From: Cyanophora paradoxa
Lineage: Eukaryota > Glaucocystophyceae > Cyanophorales > Cyanophoraceae
DNA: 64,000 bases
Direction of reading: 5' to 3'
NCBI GenBank assembly: GCA_004431415.1
Contig: QPMI01000494.1
Span: 310,001 to 374,000, forward strand
This document shows positions 30,120 through 43,200 of the stretch, piece by piece; positions within the stretch are counted from its first letter, which is position 1; each line of letters opens with the position of its first letter. Under the pieces are notes generated by a model. It saw only the letters and a program-made list of their open reading frames with translations. It searched no databases and had not been told where the DNA came from. The position numbers and the translations under genes were made by a program.

Positions 30120-33100
30120 ATGGGTTTCAAGACGCCTCAGCAGGTGCGCCGTACGCGTCGGCGTCGACGACGACGTCGACGTCGCTTGCGGCTGCGCTGC
30201 ATCGCGCGCGGCGTTGGCGCGCCGGCCCCGGGCGAGGGCCGAACCTGTCCGCGTCTAGATGCCTTTAGCTGCATCGCGCACCAAGCGCGCTCATCGCGAA
30301 CCCCCGCACCGCGATTGCGCGAGCTGCAGCCTAAGCTTTAGCCTGCAACCGGATTACGACATCGGCCTGCTGCGCGCTGACTCGCTGCGCCGCGCCGCAG
30401 ATCTGGGACACAGTGGTGCAGATAGGGTACAAGAAGGCCGGCATGAAGGTCCCGCTGGCGCAGTACATTCTCCTGGGCATCGGGAGCGGCATGTTCGTCG
30501 GTGCGCGTGCGCGCCCGCGCGCCTCAAGCTCGGGCCCCGGGAGCTGCTGCTCGCCGTGGCCCAGAATCTAGCTATGCATAGCTCCCTCCCTGCTGCTTCT
30601 GACTCCGACCCCCGCTCAGGCTTCGGCGGAACCAGCGCCCTCATGGTTTCCTACGTGCGATCAAATTTGATCTAATTTGATCTAGACCTGAATTTGATCC
30701 CTCCCGCAGGGCTGGAGCACGGCGAACATGGCGGGGGACTCTCCCGCGGCCCCGGGTACCGTGAAGCTCCTTTTCGGCCTCCTCTTCCCAGTCGCGTGCG
30801 CACGCTTACGCGTACCCCTCCTCTAATCATAGTAATCCGGGTCCCGACGTCGGCGCCGGCCCGCGAGTACTAGTGCTAGTAAATATGACGTTCACCGAAG
30901 ACCCCGCCCCGCCCCGCCCCGTCCCTCCCCTGCGCGATGCACGATCCCCCACTGATATTTCATATATGTAGCTAACGACGACCGCGCCCCGCCCCTCCTC
31001 CCCCGCCTCCTCCCCCCCCGCCCCCCCCCCCCCCCCCCCCCCCGCGCCCTCCCCGCCCCCTACCACTACGGCTGACCAGCGACCCCTCCCCTCTCCCCCC
31101 TCCCCTGCCCTCCTCTCTCCCCCCCCCCCCTCCCCCTCCGCCCCCGGGCGCAGGCTGCTGCTGATCGTGGTGGCGGGGGGCGACCTCCTCACCGGCAACA
31201 TGTGCTACTGCACCGCCGCCTTCCTCCAAGTGCTAATTTATAAGCTGATGATCGCTTATAGGCTTCTAGCTTATTATTAAGTAGCTTTTAGCTTCCGCCT
31301 TTCCTCCGTAGCTTGAGTTGGAACGCGGGCCGCACCGCCGCCTTCCTTCAGATGCGGGCTTCAGCGCTAGCTACCGGTAGCCGGGCCGGGGCCCGGGGCC
31401 GGGGGCCGCGGCCCCGGCCCGGTTTTAGCCTTAGCTTGAGCCTTATAATAATTCTATGGCTATACTCAGCCTTAGCTTGAGCAGGCGCGACCGCGCCCTC
31501 TCGTTTGCAATTCTGCGCCCGCCCGCCCCGCCCCGCCGCTCGCGCCTCTAGCTTGGGCTCCCGCCTTCCGCCGGTACCCCTCCCTCCGATCCGCCGAGGG
31601 CCACGCCGTGGTGGCCGTCGGTACCCCCTCTACCGGCCAACCCCAACCCCCCCCCCCCCCTCCCCCCCACCCCACCCCCTCCCCCCTCCCCCTCCCCCTC
31701 CCTCCTCCCCCGCCCGGCGACTCGACGTGAGCTGACCTGGCCGCCTCTCTCTCTCGAACTTCCGCAGCCGCCGAAGCCGCGCCACAAGGGCCAGCGCTGG
31801 CGCTTACTCTGGGGAGGCCTCCGGTCCGTCCCTTTCAGCTTTTTATAAACTAAACAAAAACCTAGCTCTAGATCTAGATCTAGAGCAGTGAAAGCCTGCT
31901 CGATCTCGTCCGAGCTTCTCTTAATTAACAAAAGCTAACTAATACAACTTGGCTCGATAACGTTAACTACAATTGCAATTTCTGACTTCACTTCGATTCG
32001 ATCCGGGCAGGGCGTGCTCGATCACCTTCTGCACGAACTTCCTGGGCTGCGTCGCCCACGCCTACTTCATCTGCTACCTCGGGAACCTCTTCGGGGCCGA
32101 GCCCTGGAAGTCCGGCATCGCGGGCCTCGTCGAGACCAAGGCGCGCCCTCCCCTTCGCCCCTGTGCGCCGCCTAGATCTAGATGCTCTGCTGGGCTTAGG
32201 CGCTAGAGCTTAAAAGCTTGTGCTCCCGATCGAGCGAGCCCTCCGGATCCGCTGCATGCCTAGCCTGTTCCGACGCTCGATTCCTCTTCGAATTTGATCT
32301 CACCGGGCGGGGCCGGGCTTACACATGTACAGGCTGCGAAGCTGGCGTGGCACGAGATCTTCTTCCGCGGCATCGGCTGCAACTTCCTGGTCCGACCCGA
32401 CCCGCGCCTCGTCCATAGCTAGATCTTACATTAGACTCTTGAGCTAGACTTCAAGGCTTAGCAAGCCTATAATCAGCCAGCTTATAAATTTAGTATCTCA
32501 GCTTAGCTCACTCGGCCCCCCTCCCCGCGCAGGTGTGCATGGCGGTGTGGTCGACGATCGCGTCGGAGGACGCGGCCGGCAAGATCCTCTCCATCTGGTC
32601 CGCCCTGGATCCTAGCTATAGATATAGGATCCTAGATCCTATAGCTAAGTGGAAGTCCGCGGGGCCGGGTCTAAATCTGGCTCGCCTAGCTCTGGTCCGT
32701 TTAAGGTCCTTAGATCCTATTAAGGATAGGACGCGGCCGGCAAGATCCTCTCCATCTGGTCCGCCCTGGATCCTAGCTATAGATATAGGATCCTAGATCC
32801 TATAGCTAAGTGGAAGTCCGCGGGGCCGGGTCTACGTTTGGCTCGCCTGCTCTAAAATTAAATCTGATCCAATCTAAATATAATCCTGCTCGCTCTGATC
32901 TGATCTGATCCCGCTCGCAGGTTCATCATCGCCACCTTTGCCATGTCCTCCTACGAGCGTGCGCCCCGATGTATAATTTTCCTGATCAGTTAGGTCGAAT
33001 TAGATTTCATTTCGTCTGCGGCGTCTGATGAATTCGAACGATTGCGCGCGCAGACGTCGTCGCGAACGTAAGCACCTCTGATCTGATCTGATCCGATCTG

Positions 33101-34219
33101 ATCTGATCTGATCCGATCTGATCTGATCGCAGTTCTACTTCCTGCCGCTGGGCTACTGGCTGGGCGCCAAGGTGACCCCCTTCACCGCCCCCCAATTCGA
33201 GTTCGAAGCTTTTAAATCGCTATAACTCGTCCTCGATCTTGTTCTTCTTTTGAATTTAAGACTTTAGCTCATATAGGAACTTATATACAATTAAGCTTGC
33301 ACGACTTTGCAGCTAGCGCTTATTCTTCTTCTTCGCAGGTGACGGTGGGAGAGCTCTTCAAGAACTGGTTCGTGGCGCCCTAGGCCTGCAGCCCGGTCCC
33401 GGCCCGGTCCATAGTTACATAGGCCCGTCCTAGGCCTGACCGTCTCAAACGCAAGTACTATTCTGCCGCAGCCCGGCCCGGCCCGTAGGCCCTGTCCTGT
33501 CCGCCTCATGATCAGACGCGAGTGCTATTCTCAGGTTCATGGCGCTCTGCGGGAACTACGTGGGGGGCGGCCTCTTCGTCGGCGCCTACTACTACTTCGC
33601 CATCGCGCACCCCTTCGGCAAGTCCAAGGACGACAAGGTCCGCTTGACACAAAACTTTGAAAGTCGATAAAAACCACGAGGCATTCTATAGGCATCTTCT
33701 TTTAAATTGCATTAGCGATGCTTAAGCGTGGCTGAAAATAACGCGATGCTAATAAAAGTGAAATAATACAAATGCTGGAGGCGTTTTAGAGCCTTGTGCA
33801 TTACCATCGCATTAAAACCGCTTGCACGTGGTCTAGATCTTCTATTTGTATTTCTGGACGTATATATGTGTCTCACCTTGGGAATCGAAGGCGCCGTCGC
33901 CGGCGGAGCTGGAGCGGGGCGGGGCGGGCGGCGGCGCCGGCGGCTCGGCCTCCACCTCGACCGACTCGGCGGCCGTGGTCGTGTCGCCCACCTACGCGGC
34001 CCTCCCGGGGTCCATGGGCACGGCCTCCGCGGTGCGTCGAAGGATCCTAGATCTAAATCTAGAACTTGCTTTTAGCCGTGCCACGCCTAGACCCGCAGTT
34101 CGCTGCTAATTGCGACGTGACTGATCGCAATCGTTCGGGGCGGGCGCGCGCAGGTCGCCGTGCCGGTTATTTCCGTCCATGGTGGACGCCATGGCCACGG
34201 CCACGGCCACAGGTCGTAA
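30120..34219 (+). CDS. Formate/nitrite transporter (FNT) family channel
   Basis: A full 16-exon model closes in frame to about 352 residues: 30120-30143, 30401-30500, 30620-30654, 30710-30795, 31154-31229, 31768-31823, 32011-32140, 32333-32389, 32533-32597, 32921-32958, 33054-33067, 33133-33171, 33339-33367, 33535-33637, 33891-34031, 34154-34219 (TAA). FNT proteins are pentameric membrane channels for formate, nitrite, lactate or HS-. Family signatures: YILLGIGSGMFVGFGGTSAL, LLIVVAGGDLLTGNMCY, FLGCVAHAYFICYLGNLFGA, FFRGIGCNFLVCMAVW, MSSYEHVVANFYFLPLGYWL (with the central pore His), WFMALCGNYVGGGLFVGAYY. Exon 7 ends AAG|GCGCGC, a GC donor; exon 11 is only 14 nt. The tail after the last helix is low-complexity and ends HGHGHGH, a possible metal or pH-sensing motif. 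Substrate cannot be told from sequence. Confidence 0.93.
32568..32850 (+). repeat. Tandem duplication of an exon 9 edge inside the FNT gene
   Basis: The block starting GGACGCGGCCGGCAAGATCC at 32568 (last part of exon 9 plus donor and about 75 nt of intron) recurs at 32729 with period 161. The second copy is a decoy exon piece with an intact donor but no acceptor. It also includes the palindromic stretch GATCCTAGCTATAG in both copies. Confidence 0.85.
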
Positions 34220-37200
34220 CGTTGCTATCGATATCGATATCGATATCGACGTCCGACTGTTGCGGCGCCGGGAGTGGGCGCCATCGCTGGTGCTTATAAT
34301 AAGCTTCTCAGATATACGTAATCTTTGCAAGTGTATCATATTCATTGATCATGAAGTGCTAGCGTGTTGTATTTGTTTTGTTTTTTTGTGGCCATGGCCG
34401 ACTCTGTGACTTTGATTCGATTCCCGTAGTCTAGCAGACGAGTCCACGAGGCGATGAACTTTCGTTTCCTCCAACTTTTGTTTGATTATCTATAGCCTAG
34501 TAGTAGGTGGGTCGTCCATTGCTTAGCATATCCATGTTTATCGGTATCGGGTCTCCGCTTCGGATCCCGCTGTAGAGGCGTCGACGAGTGCGTAGCACGT
34601 GACCCGTTTACCTTGGACAACAGCTGCAGCTTCCGATTGCGATTGCGATTATCCGCTGAACATATTCCGTAATGATCAGAGGGCTCTCTGTCCTCCTTTT
34701 TGTGTTTATTTTAGATCTGCGCATGCAGGCCATGGCTACGTCTTCTTGATAACTGCAAGACTTTAGCTCCGGTCAATCTTGTCGTGATCATGTATTGAAC
34801 CTAGCTTTAGCCTGCGGACCAGACTCCGGCTCCATGCATGTGTCTGCATTAATATTAGTACCGTATCGCCGTTCTATGATTAGTTGATGTTTCTTTGCAA
34901 TCGATCGCCAACCGCCGGCGGGGTAAAAAGGGATTAAAGGATTTGAATCTGATCAAAATTCGCGATCGATCTAGATCTGACAGGCCGCCGGGCCTAGGAG
35001 GCACAGGAATATCGTGAATTGAAACACATAAAGCGCTAGCTGCACTGTACACAAGCCGCTGCCCTCCCCCCTCCACTACCCCCCCCCCCCCCCCCCCTTC
35101 CTTCCTCCCCTCGGCGCGGGGCGCGAGGCGCGGAAGGAGGCCGGGGGAGGGGGCGCAGAGGGGGGGGGGGGAGGGGGGGGGGCGCAGGAGGTGCAGCGCC
35201 CCGTTGGCGGCGGGGGCACCCGCCGCGCCGCCGCCGCGCCGCCGCCTCCGCCCCGTGTCAGACACCGCCGGCCGCGCTCCCGCATGCGCAGCTCCGCCTT
35301 CCCCGCGCACGCAGCCGCGTACCCCGCCGTCCGTGCAGCTCCTGCAGCCCGTACCCCCCCGCGGGGTGTTGGGGGGGGGGGGCGACCCGGTCCAGGCCCG
35401 CGTCAGCGGCGTCCGCCCCGACATGTTCGGTGCCTGCGGGGGTACAGGGTCGGATGGAGGGGCACGGACACCGGGAGAGGGTAAGGGACCTGGAGGGGGC
35501 GAGTGCGCCGTCGGGGAGGGAGGGGGTACGTCGCGTGCAGCGCCGCCGGCGCGGGGCCCGAGGACCGGCGGCCCGAAGGGGTTCGGCGGGGCAGGCGGCG
35601 GGGCGAAGCCGCGGGTCGGACGGAGGGGCAAGGGCGCCGGGGAGGGGTACGGGACCTGGAGGAGGGGCGGGCTGGGGCCATGGGGGGCGGAGGGGCGCCG
35701 TCGCGTGCAGCGCCGTCGGCGGCGGGCCAGGGGGGGTCGGCCCAGGGGGGATCGGCGGCTGGGAGGGGTACGGCGGGGCGGGGAGGCCGCGGGGTCCCGG
35801 GAGGACGAGGGAGGGGAGGGGCGGTCGGGCAGTGACCGCCTCCAGCCCGGCCTGCGGGCGGGCTCGGAGGGGGTACGAGAGCTGGCCAGGGGGGTCGGCA
35901 CAGGGGGAATCGGCGGCTGGGAGGGGTACGGCAGGGCGGGGAGGCCGTGGGATCCCGAGAGGATGACTGAGGAGCGGAGCGGGGGGGCAGCGCCCGTATT
36001 CAGCCCGGCCACGTCAGCCGCCGCACCGGAAGGCCTGCAGGCGGGCTCGGAGGGGGTCCGAGAGCTCGGAGGAGAGCACCGGCCGGCGCCGCAGCTGCGG
36101 GAGCGGCGTCGGCGGGGAGCGGGAGGAAGGGGCGGGCCGAGCACGGACCGTTCAAGGGTGCACCCCGCGTCCGCGTCGCCGAAGGAGCGTACCCCCCCCC
36201 CCCCGGGGTTCGGAGCGCGCAGGGCGGGGCCCGCGACCTCCTCGTTACTGGGCCGCGACGATGGTCATGGCCCTCTTGTTCCTGGGCCATCGTCAGGGGC
36301 GGACGGGGCCAAGCGCCGGGCGGCAGGGCGCACTGCGGCTGCGGCACCACAGGAGCGCAGCCGCAGCCGAGCGCGGCCGCAGCCGAGCGGAGCACCGCGT
36401 GACGCCGCGCTTCTTGTTCTTACGCTCGCTCTCCAACAGGCCGCTCCCGCTTCAGCACGCCCCGATCGACGTTAACTTCTTGGCTGTGAGCCTGTGACTC
36501 CAGCTATAGCCTGTGAGGCTGGCAGACGGCTTGCAATGCAGCGGCGCGATCTGCGAGCATTGCCGATCAGTTTCTGTGAGCATGGCGCGGGGCCGGCGGG
36601 CACAATGGCTCACCCAGGTCCGCGATGTCCTCCCTGTCGTCGGGCCGTCGAAGCCGAACGCGCCGCTGCGCTCATCTGACCGGAAAGCAGATATGCATCA
36701 GCGGAGAAGCGCGAATGGGCCGGCCCCGCGACGGCAACCTCGCGTTTCTCGGATGCGCATCGTCGACTCCGGGCAATTCGTCCAAGCAACTGCAGCGTTC
36801 TGCTGAGAGACGCATCGCTGAACATCGCCGCCTCGCTCCGAAAGCGAATATGATCCCCATTGATTCCAGGCAGAAGGGGTACACGACGCGGGTCCCCGCG
36901 CCGGTCCAATTTCGAGCTGATGGCTTCACCGAAGCGAAGCGTTGCACCGATCGCCGAACTAGAGCTTCCGATTCAGCGGGAGCACAGCTGGGACGCGTCG
37001 CGCCGGCCGCATTCAAGTGTGCGAGCGACCCGAGCAGCCTGCGAGAAGCCAGCGGTGCTCCAGGAATTGAGGAAGCCTGAGCGAGTGCCTGCGTGCGTCG
37101 GCAGCGCGTGCGCTGGCTGATCTAAATCTCCCCTCGAGCTTGCATCGATGTCGCCCGCAACAAACGCGCGCGGGCTGTCGCTGATGCGTGCGAACGTGCG

Positions 37201-37244
37201 CAGGAGTCGAAGTACGAGGCTTCATACAGGAAGCGTCGCATGCG
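34220..37244. other. Intergenic, G-rich tandem repeats, no secure gene
   Basis: 34220-35040 is AT-richer and holds nothing clear. 35090-35190 has C- and G-runs. 35400-36080 consists of imperfect repeats with GGGGTACGG cores. The minus-strand frame across 34855-36144 is Pro/Arg-rich and follows the repeat, though a small minus exon coding NMSGRTPLTRAWTG (35425-35385) has plausible splice sites. 36500-37244 is gene C's upstream region. Confidence 0.4.
35735..36075. repeat. Imperfect tandem repeat, unit about 170 bp
   Basis: Two adjacent copies share GATCGGCGGCTGGGAGGGGT, then GGGGCGGGGAGGCCG, then GGGCGGGCTCGGAGGGGGT and GAGAGCT. Earlier diverged copies are visible from 35430. Such GGGGTAC-punctuated G-rich repeats also occur in minus-strand introns elsewhere in the window. 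Confidence 0.6.
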
Positions 37245-40200
37245 ATGGGCTGCGGGTGCGGCAAAGCTCGTCCAGCTGCAGCTGCAGCTGCGGCCGGCCA
37301 TGGCCAAAGCGTCACGACCAGCGCCGGCGGCCGCGGACCGAAAGCTGCGGCCAAAGACGTGAAAGCTGCAGCAGCCTCACCCGCCCGCGTCCCAGAAGCG
37401 CCAGCTATAGCCGCGGCTCGAGCCCCCGCGGCCGCTCCCGCGCCGACGCCCCCGGCCGCGGCCGATCCCAAAGCTGCAGCCCCCGGCCCGCGAGTACCGG
37501 CGCCAACTGCAGCTGCGGTCGCCGCACGCAGTGACCCGGAACCGACGGGCGCGGCCGCCAGCTCCGCACCAGCTCGTGGCCCGGAAGCGAAGGTCGAAGC
37601 GAACGCCCGCGATCCGAATGCATATGCCGCGGCCGCGGCGCCAGCTGTAGCCAGCGATCCGGAGGGGCGGCCGGTGCGATCGCCGGAAGACGTGTCTCTC
37701 GTCATCGCAGACTCGCCCCGCGACGTCGACGAGGCGCCCCCGCTGCTGGGCGCGGGCCCGCCGCTGGAGGAGCTGCGGGCGCTGCAGCTGCGGGAGGCGA
37801 GCGGCGTCGCCCAGCTCGCAGGCCTCCTCCGCCTCGTCGCCGCCGGCGAGGCCGCCGTCCGCCGCGGGGAGCGCGCTCCGGACGGGCCCGCCGCGCGGGC
37901 GCTGCAGCTCGCGGTTGTGATGGCGGCGGCGGGGGCCGACGAGCAGCAGCGGCTCGCCGCCGCGCGCGAGCGGCTGCACTGGCTTTGTGACAACGGTGCG
38001 CATGGCTCCTTCCCCCCCTCCCGTCCCCCCCCCCTGCCCAATCCCCCCCCTCCCCCGCCCTCCCCCCCGGCCCCCAATCGCCCTTACCCGCTCCTTCCCC
38101 CCCCTCCTCCCGTTCCACCGCCCCCCCCCCTTCCCTCCCCTGCCCGATCTCCCCCCCTCTTCCCCCCCCCCGCCCCCCCCCGCCCCCCCTCCCCCCCCCC
38201 CCCCCGCCCCCCGCCCCCGCCCACCTCGCCCTGACGTCGTTCCACACCGCAGCGCTGTCGGCGTTCGCGAAGATCGGCGTGCCCAGCGAGGAGAACCTCG
38301 CGGACGTGTGCGGCCTCCTCGCGTCCGGCGACGAGCAGCTCTGCCGCAAGGCGCGCCGCTCTGCGCCCGCCCGCTCCCAGCTTGCAATTAGCTGACGCCG
38401 CCCAGATGGTGGGCCAGCTCCTCCGGCGGGCGAAGGGGGCGGCGCTGGCGGACAGCGGCGCACTGGCGGCGCTCGTGGGGACGCTGGGCTGCCTCCCGCG
38501 CGGCGCGTTCACGTCCACCGACTGGCAGCTCCTCATCGACTTCTGCACCGAGCAGGTACCTAACATAAGCTTCCCCCGCCCGGCCCGCCCGCCCGCCCGT
38601 GCCGCCCTTCTCCCCGCGACGGGCCGGGGGCGCAGCTGCAAACCGTGAAGGGGGCGGGGCTGAGGGACCACGACGACCTCGCGCGGCTCGAGCTCGTCGC
38701 CGCCGTCCTTGCCGCCGTCGAGGCCGCCGACGCCGGCGCTCCGCCTGCGGAAGGTCCGCCTCGCCTCGCGTTGCCACCCCCGACCTTCCCCACCGCCGAC
38801 GCGCTCGCAGCGGCGGCGAGGCGGCTGAAGCACGAGGAGGTTGTCATGCCGGTGAGCGCGCTGCTGGCGGAGATCGCGAAGCGGGCAGAGGCTGCCGGCT
38901 CGTGGCGGGCGGAGGCGGCGGCGCACCTGGCGCTAGAGGCCCTCGTGCGCGCCAGCTCCGACTACGACCGCTTCGGCGAAGTCGTCCGCCGCGCGAAGGC
39001 CGCCGGTGCGCCGCGCGAACGGATGCGGAGCCGCGCGCCGCAAACGACCGGGGTGCGCGCAGTGCGGGTGCTGGAGAAGCTGTACAGGGCGGGCAAGCTG
39101 GTGGCGGAGGGGGTGGCGAGCTTCGGCGTCACGACCGTCATCGACGTCGTCCTGTGGCTGAAGGTATGCGCCGGCCCCGCGAGCGCGCCGCGCGCGCCGA
39201 GGCGAAGCGCCCACAGGAGAATCGCGGCGAGGCGCGAGAGGCGCTGCGGGAGATGTGGGACGACATGCGGACCGTCGCGGGCGCCGACCTCCCGAAAGGG
39301 GCCGAGGCCTGGTCCGATCTGCTCGTTCCTCCGTCTGTCGGTCGACGCAGCGCGAAGCTGAAGGCCTAGGGGCCGCCGCGCAGGTTTGCGCGGGCACGGC
39401 TGCTCGGGATGCTGGCGGAGCGCGGCAGGATGGCGGAGCTGAAGGCGCTGCTGGACGGGGCGGCGATGGGTGAGGTCGCCCGCCGCCGAAAGCTCACCCT
39501 CGCTCTCTGCTCCGCCCTCGTCGCCGTGCGTCCGGCCTCTAGCTGCAGCCGGCGCGTCTTCGCCATGGCCGGACCGACGCTCCCGCAGGTCGTTGAGCGG
39601 GAGGAAGCCGGCGGGCGTGGCGCGGGCGCCGCGGTCACCGCAGTGAAGCTGCTCGAGGCGTGCGCGGAGGCGGCGGCGGGGCTGCTGAAGGACGGCGCCG
39701 CCTCCCTGCGGGTGGCGGTGGCGGCGCTGGCGCACGCGGCGGCTCTCGACAGCCCTGGGGTCGCCCCCGCGGCTGCCCTGCAAGCACTGCAGCGGCTGGG
39801 CATGCGAGACTCCGCTCGGGAGGCCGTCGCGGCGGCAGCCGACCGCTTCGGTATCGACCCCAAGGCCAGCGGCGGCCCCATCGATCGGCTGAAGCCGGCG
39901 GCGCGCCTGTCGCGGGCAGCACCGGCAGGCGGGTCGCTCTCGAAGCGCAGTGCGCTCGTCGCGTCAGCCCTGGAGGCCGAGCGACAAGGAGACGCCCTCC
40001 TGCAGCTCAGCGACGCGCTTGCTTTGGTGCGGTTCCGTGCACCGCTGCTGCTGGCTTTCGCGGGCTTATATTGAAGCAGGCGCGGGAGGCAGCGCTGGAG
40101 CGGTACAGAAAGGAGATGGCCAGCGAGGTGTACGTGCCGGTGCGGGCGGCGGCGGACAGCGACGGGCGTATTGCGAAGGGCGACGGGCACTGCTTCGACC

Positions 40201-43200
40201 TCGACGCCGCCCTCGACTCGTTCGCAGCCACCGGCACCGCGCCCTGTGCTGGCAGCACCGATCGCCGCGTGCTCCTGCTCACTGGTGGGGCTTTTTAGCC
40301 GACCTCCTGAAATCCCTTCTGCTGACCTACGCCCTGCCCTTGCAGGCGACTCTGGGTGCAGCAAGACGACGAGCCTGCGCCAGCTCCACCGGCGACTGCT
40401 GGAGCGGTGGAGGCCGGGCGTCCCCTTTCCCGTCTTCGTCTCCCTGCCCGTGGTCACGGCGTTGGGCTCGAGCCTCGTCGACAAGCTCGTCGATGCGACG
40501 GGCCTGCAGGAGGACGATCGGGATCGCGAGCTGAAGCAAGAGCTTAGGCAGAGGTGCGCAGGCAGCTCCCCCCGCCGATCCATATATACCCGCTTGATCC
40601 GCAGAAGTCCATGCTTGTGCTGAGTCCGCCGCCAGGGTCAAGCTGCTTGTGCTGCTGGACGGCTACGATGAGGTATGCGCCCGTGCGGATCCTGACGCAA
40701 ATGCGCCGCACCACGGGTTTGATTCCCAGTCTTGCAGGCCCGGCTGAGCCACGCCTTACACTACCTTTACCCGAAGCTCAGCTCGTGGGCCGCCCGCGTC
40801 GTCGTGGCCTGCCGCGCCCAGTACCTGCCGAGCCTCGGCATGGATCACAAGGTTCGAATTAATTACAAATCTACAGTTCCCGACGTTCAACCCCCTGCCG
40901 TAGAGTTACTTCTTGCTGGAGCAATCGGATGATTCGAGCCAGCTCTGCGAGGCATGGACTTGCTCGTTCAACCAGGACCAGATCGGGGCATACGTGCAGC
41001 AGTGGCTCGGCGTCTACCCAGACCCCGAGCACGACTTCGACTGGTACATGAAGCAGATCAACACGATCCTCGGCCTGCTCGACATCATCCGCACGCCCTT
41101 CGTCCTGTCAATCGCCTGCAAGGAGCTTCCATCGATTGGCGCTAAGCTGTGCGCCATGTGGCTGTGCCTTCGTATTGTTTCGAGAGGCTGAGACGGGTCT
41201 GGGTGGCTGCAGGATGGAGAAGCAACATGATGGCTCAAGCTTCGCGCGGGTCCTGATGCGCGATGTGTACAACGCGTTCGTCACCGGGCTATTCAGACGG
41301 GAGGAACAAAAGCGCGCAGAACAGAAGTGCTTCGCAAACTTCGCTGTCAACTGCCGCAAGTTCTGCCGATCTGTCGCCGTTCTGATGGACAAGCAGGTGC
41401 GCGCCTTGGACTTACGGCAGTGCCATGCTTTGCTTACGACCCACACGCTTGATTAATATTGGACGGCAGGCCACGACGGTCTTGCAAGTAGACATGCAGC
41501 TCTCCTTTGGTGTGCTGAATTCAAAGAAGCTGGGCGCGGCGGGTGCAGACGCGGCCGATCCCGCTGCGAAGGCCGCAGCGCTGCTCACTAGCGAACGGAG
41601 CGCGGAATTTCTCAGAGCCGCTCCAATCAGACCGACGTGGGAGGAAGACGGAAAAATCTCGTACAGCTTCATACACGCTTCCCTCAAGGAGTACTTTGTC
41701 GCCGACAGCATTCTCCCCTACCTCGATGCCCGCCTCGCAGCGCAGCCGGCCGCGGGATCCCAGCGGCGCAGATCCGCCATGTGCGGCATCTCTTTAGCTT
41801 CGTGATGATAATCTCGTCTTCCTCTTCCGCTTAGCGCTGGTCTCTTTTAATTGTCGCAGGTGGAATGTGGGTGGAGCGGACGTGGTGGATGGGCTCGGCC
41901 GCCGGCTGCTGGTGGACGACTCGGCCATCGTCCAGTTCCTTGCCGACCGTGCCCGCTCCGAGCCGCCCTTCGCAGAGGTTCGAAGCTGCCGCGGCCGTGT
42001 GCGACGCCTCTTTCCTCGCCCTGTCTGATTCGATCACATTGACAGGCACTCTGGGCGTGCCTGCTGCAGTCCGCTAACGGCGGTTCGCCCATCGCAGCTG
42101 CCAATGCGATGACTGTCCTGAATCACGGTCGGCACTGGCCCCATATGCTCTAGGACGCGTTCCCTGCACTAATATATATCCGCAAAGCGGGCGCATCGTT
42201 TGCGGGGAAGGAGCTGCGTGGCATTCGGGCGCCTGGGGCCGACCTGTTCCGACTCGAGGCGGCTGGGGCGGACCTGCGCGGCGCGGACCTCAGCGGAGCG
42301 ATTCTGGACGAGGCGAACGTGGCGGGGGCTGACCTGCGGGGCGCAAACCTCGACAACTGTCACCTCAGCGTTTGGCCTGCGTGCCAGCTTGGGTACGCAA
42401 CGCGCTGTGTCGCATTCTCGTCGGTGCGTCTGCCTTGGGTATATATGGGGCTCATAATGATGTCTAGGTCTAGGGTTTCATGACTGTGGGCTGACAAGCG
42501 TAAGACTGCTCTCTGGTTTCACGCTCTGCATTCCAGGATGGGCGCTCGGTCGTTTCGGGTTGCGAAGATGGGACGATCTGCATTGTAGATGCCGAGAGTA
42601 GATCCTTAAGCTTCAAGGCGAGCTTTAAAACTGTGGAATCCGTCGCATTCTCTGCAGTGTGTCTTTGCTTTGAAAATGCAAATGACCGCTTGGCGCCTGC
42701 TGAACGTGTCACAGGACGGCAAGAAGCTGGCGTGGGGCGATGCAGGTGGAGTCGTGGGCCTGTTCACATGGCCGTGGGATGTGCCGGGAGGGATGCGCGT
42801 CCCTCTAAAGCTGAAGGGGCACATGAGGGTTGTTACCTCCGTGCTTTTCTCGCCGGTGCGAAGAAGAATTTGGAAAAGCTTGAAAAGTTATATAATGTTG
42901 TATTTCACTGACGCTTCTCCCGGCAAGTAGGACGGTTCGACTCTGGCGTCGGGCAGCACTGACGGGACCGTGCGGCTCTGGAGCGCAGCAGATGGCACGC
43001 TGCTTCGCGTTCTCGAGGGGCGTGGGGACACTGTCCGCTCGATAGCGATCTCGCCGGTGCGAACAACTGCAATTCAAGCTTAAGGCACATGCATATGAGA
43101 ATGGACCTGTCGGTGACGGTTGCGGTTCGCTCAGGATGGCAAGATGCTTGCGTCTTGCTCTGATTCGGAGTCTTTGCGACTGTGGAGAGTGGCGGACGGG

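Noticed and set aside
34855-36144. A 429-codon Pro/Ser/Arg frame on the minus strand
   Set aside because: It follows the 170-bp G-rich tandem repeat and has no recognisable domain. A small exon inside it may be real, but the frame as a whole is not supported.
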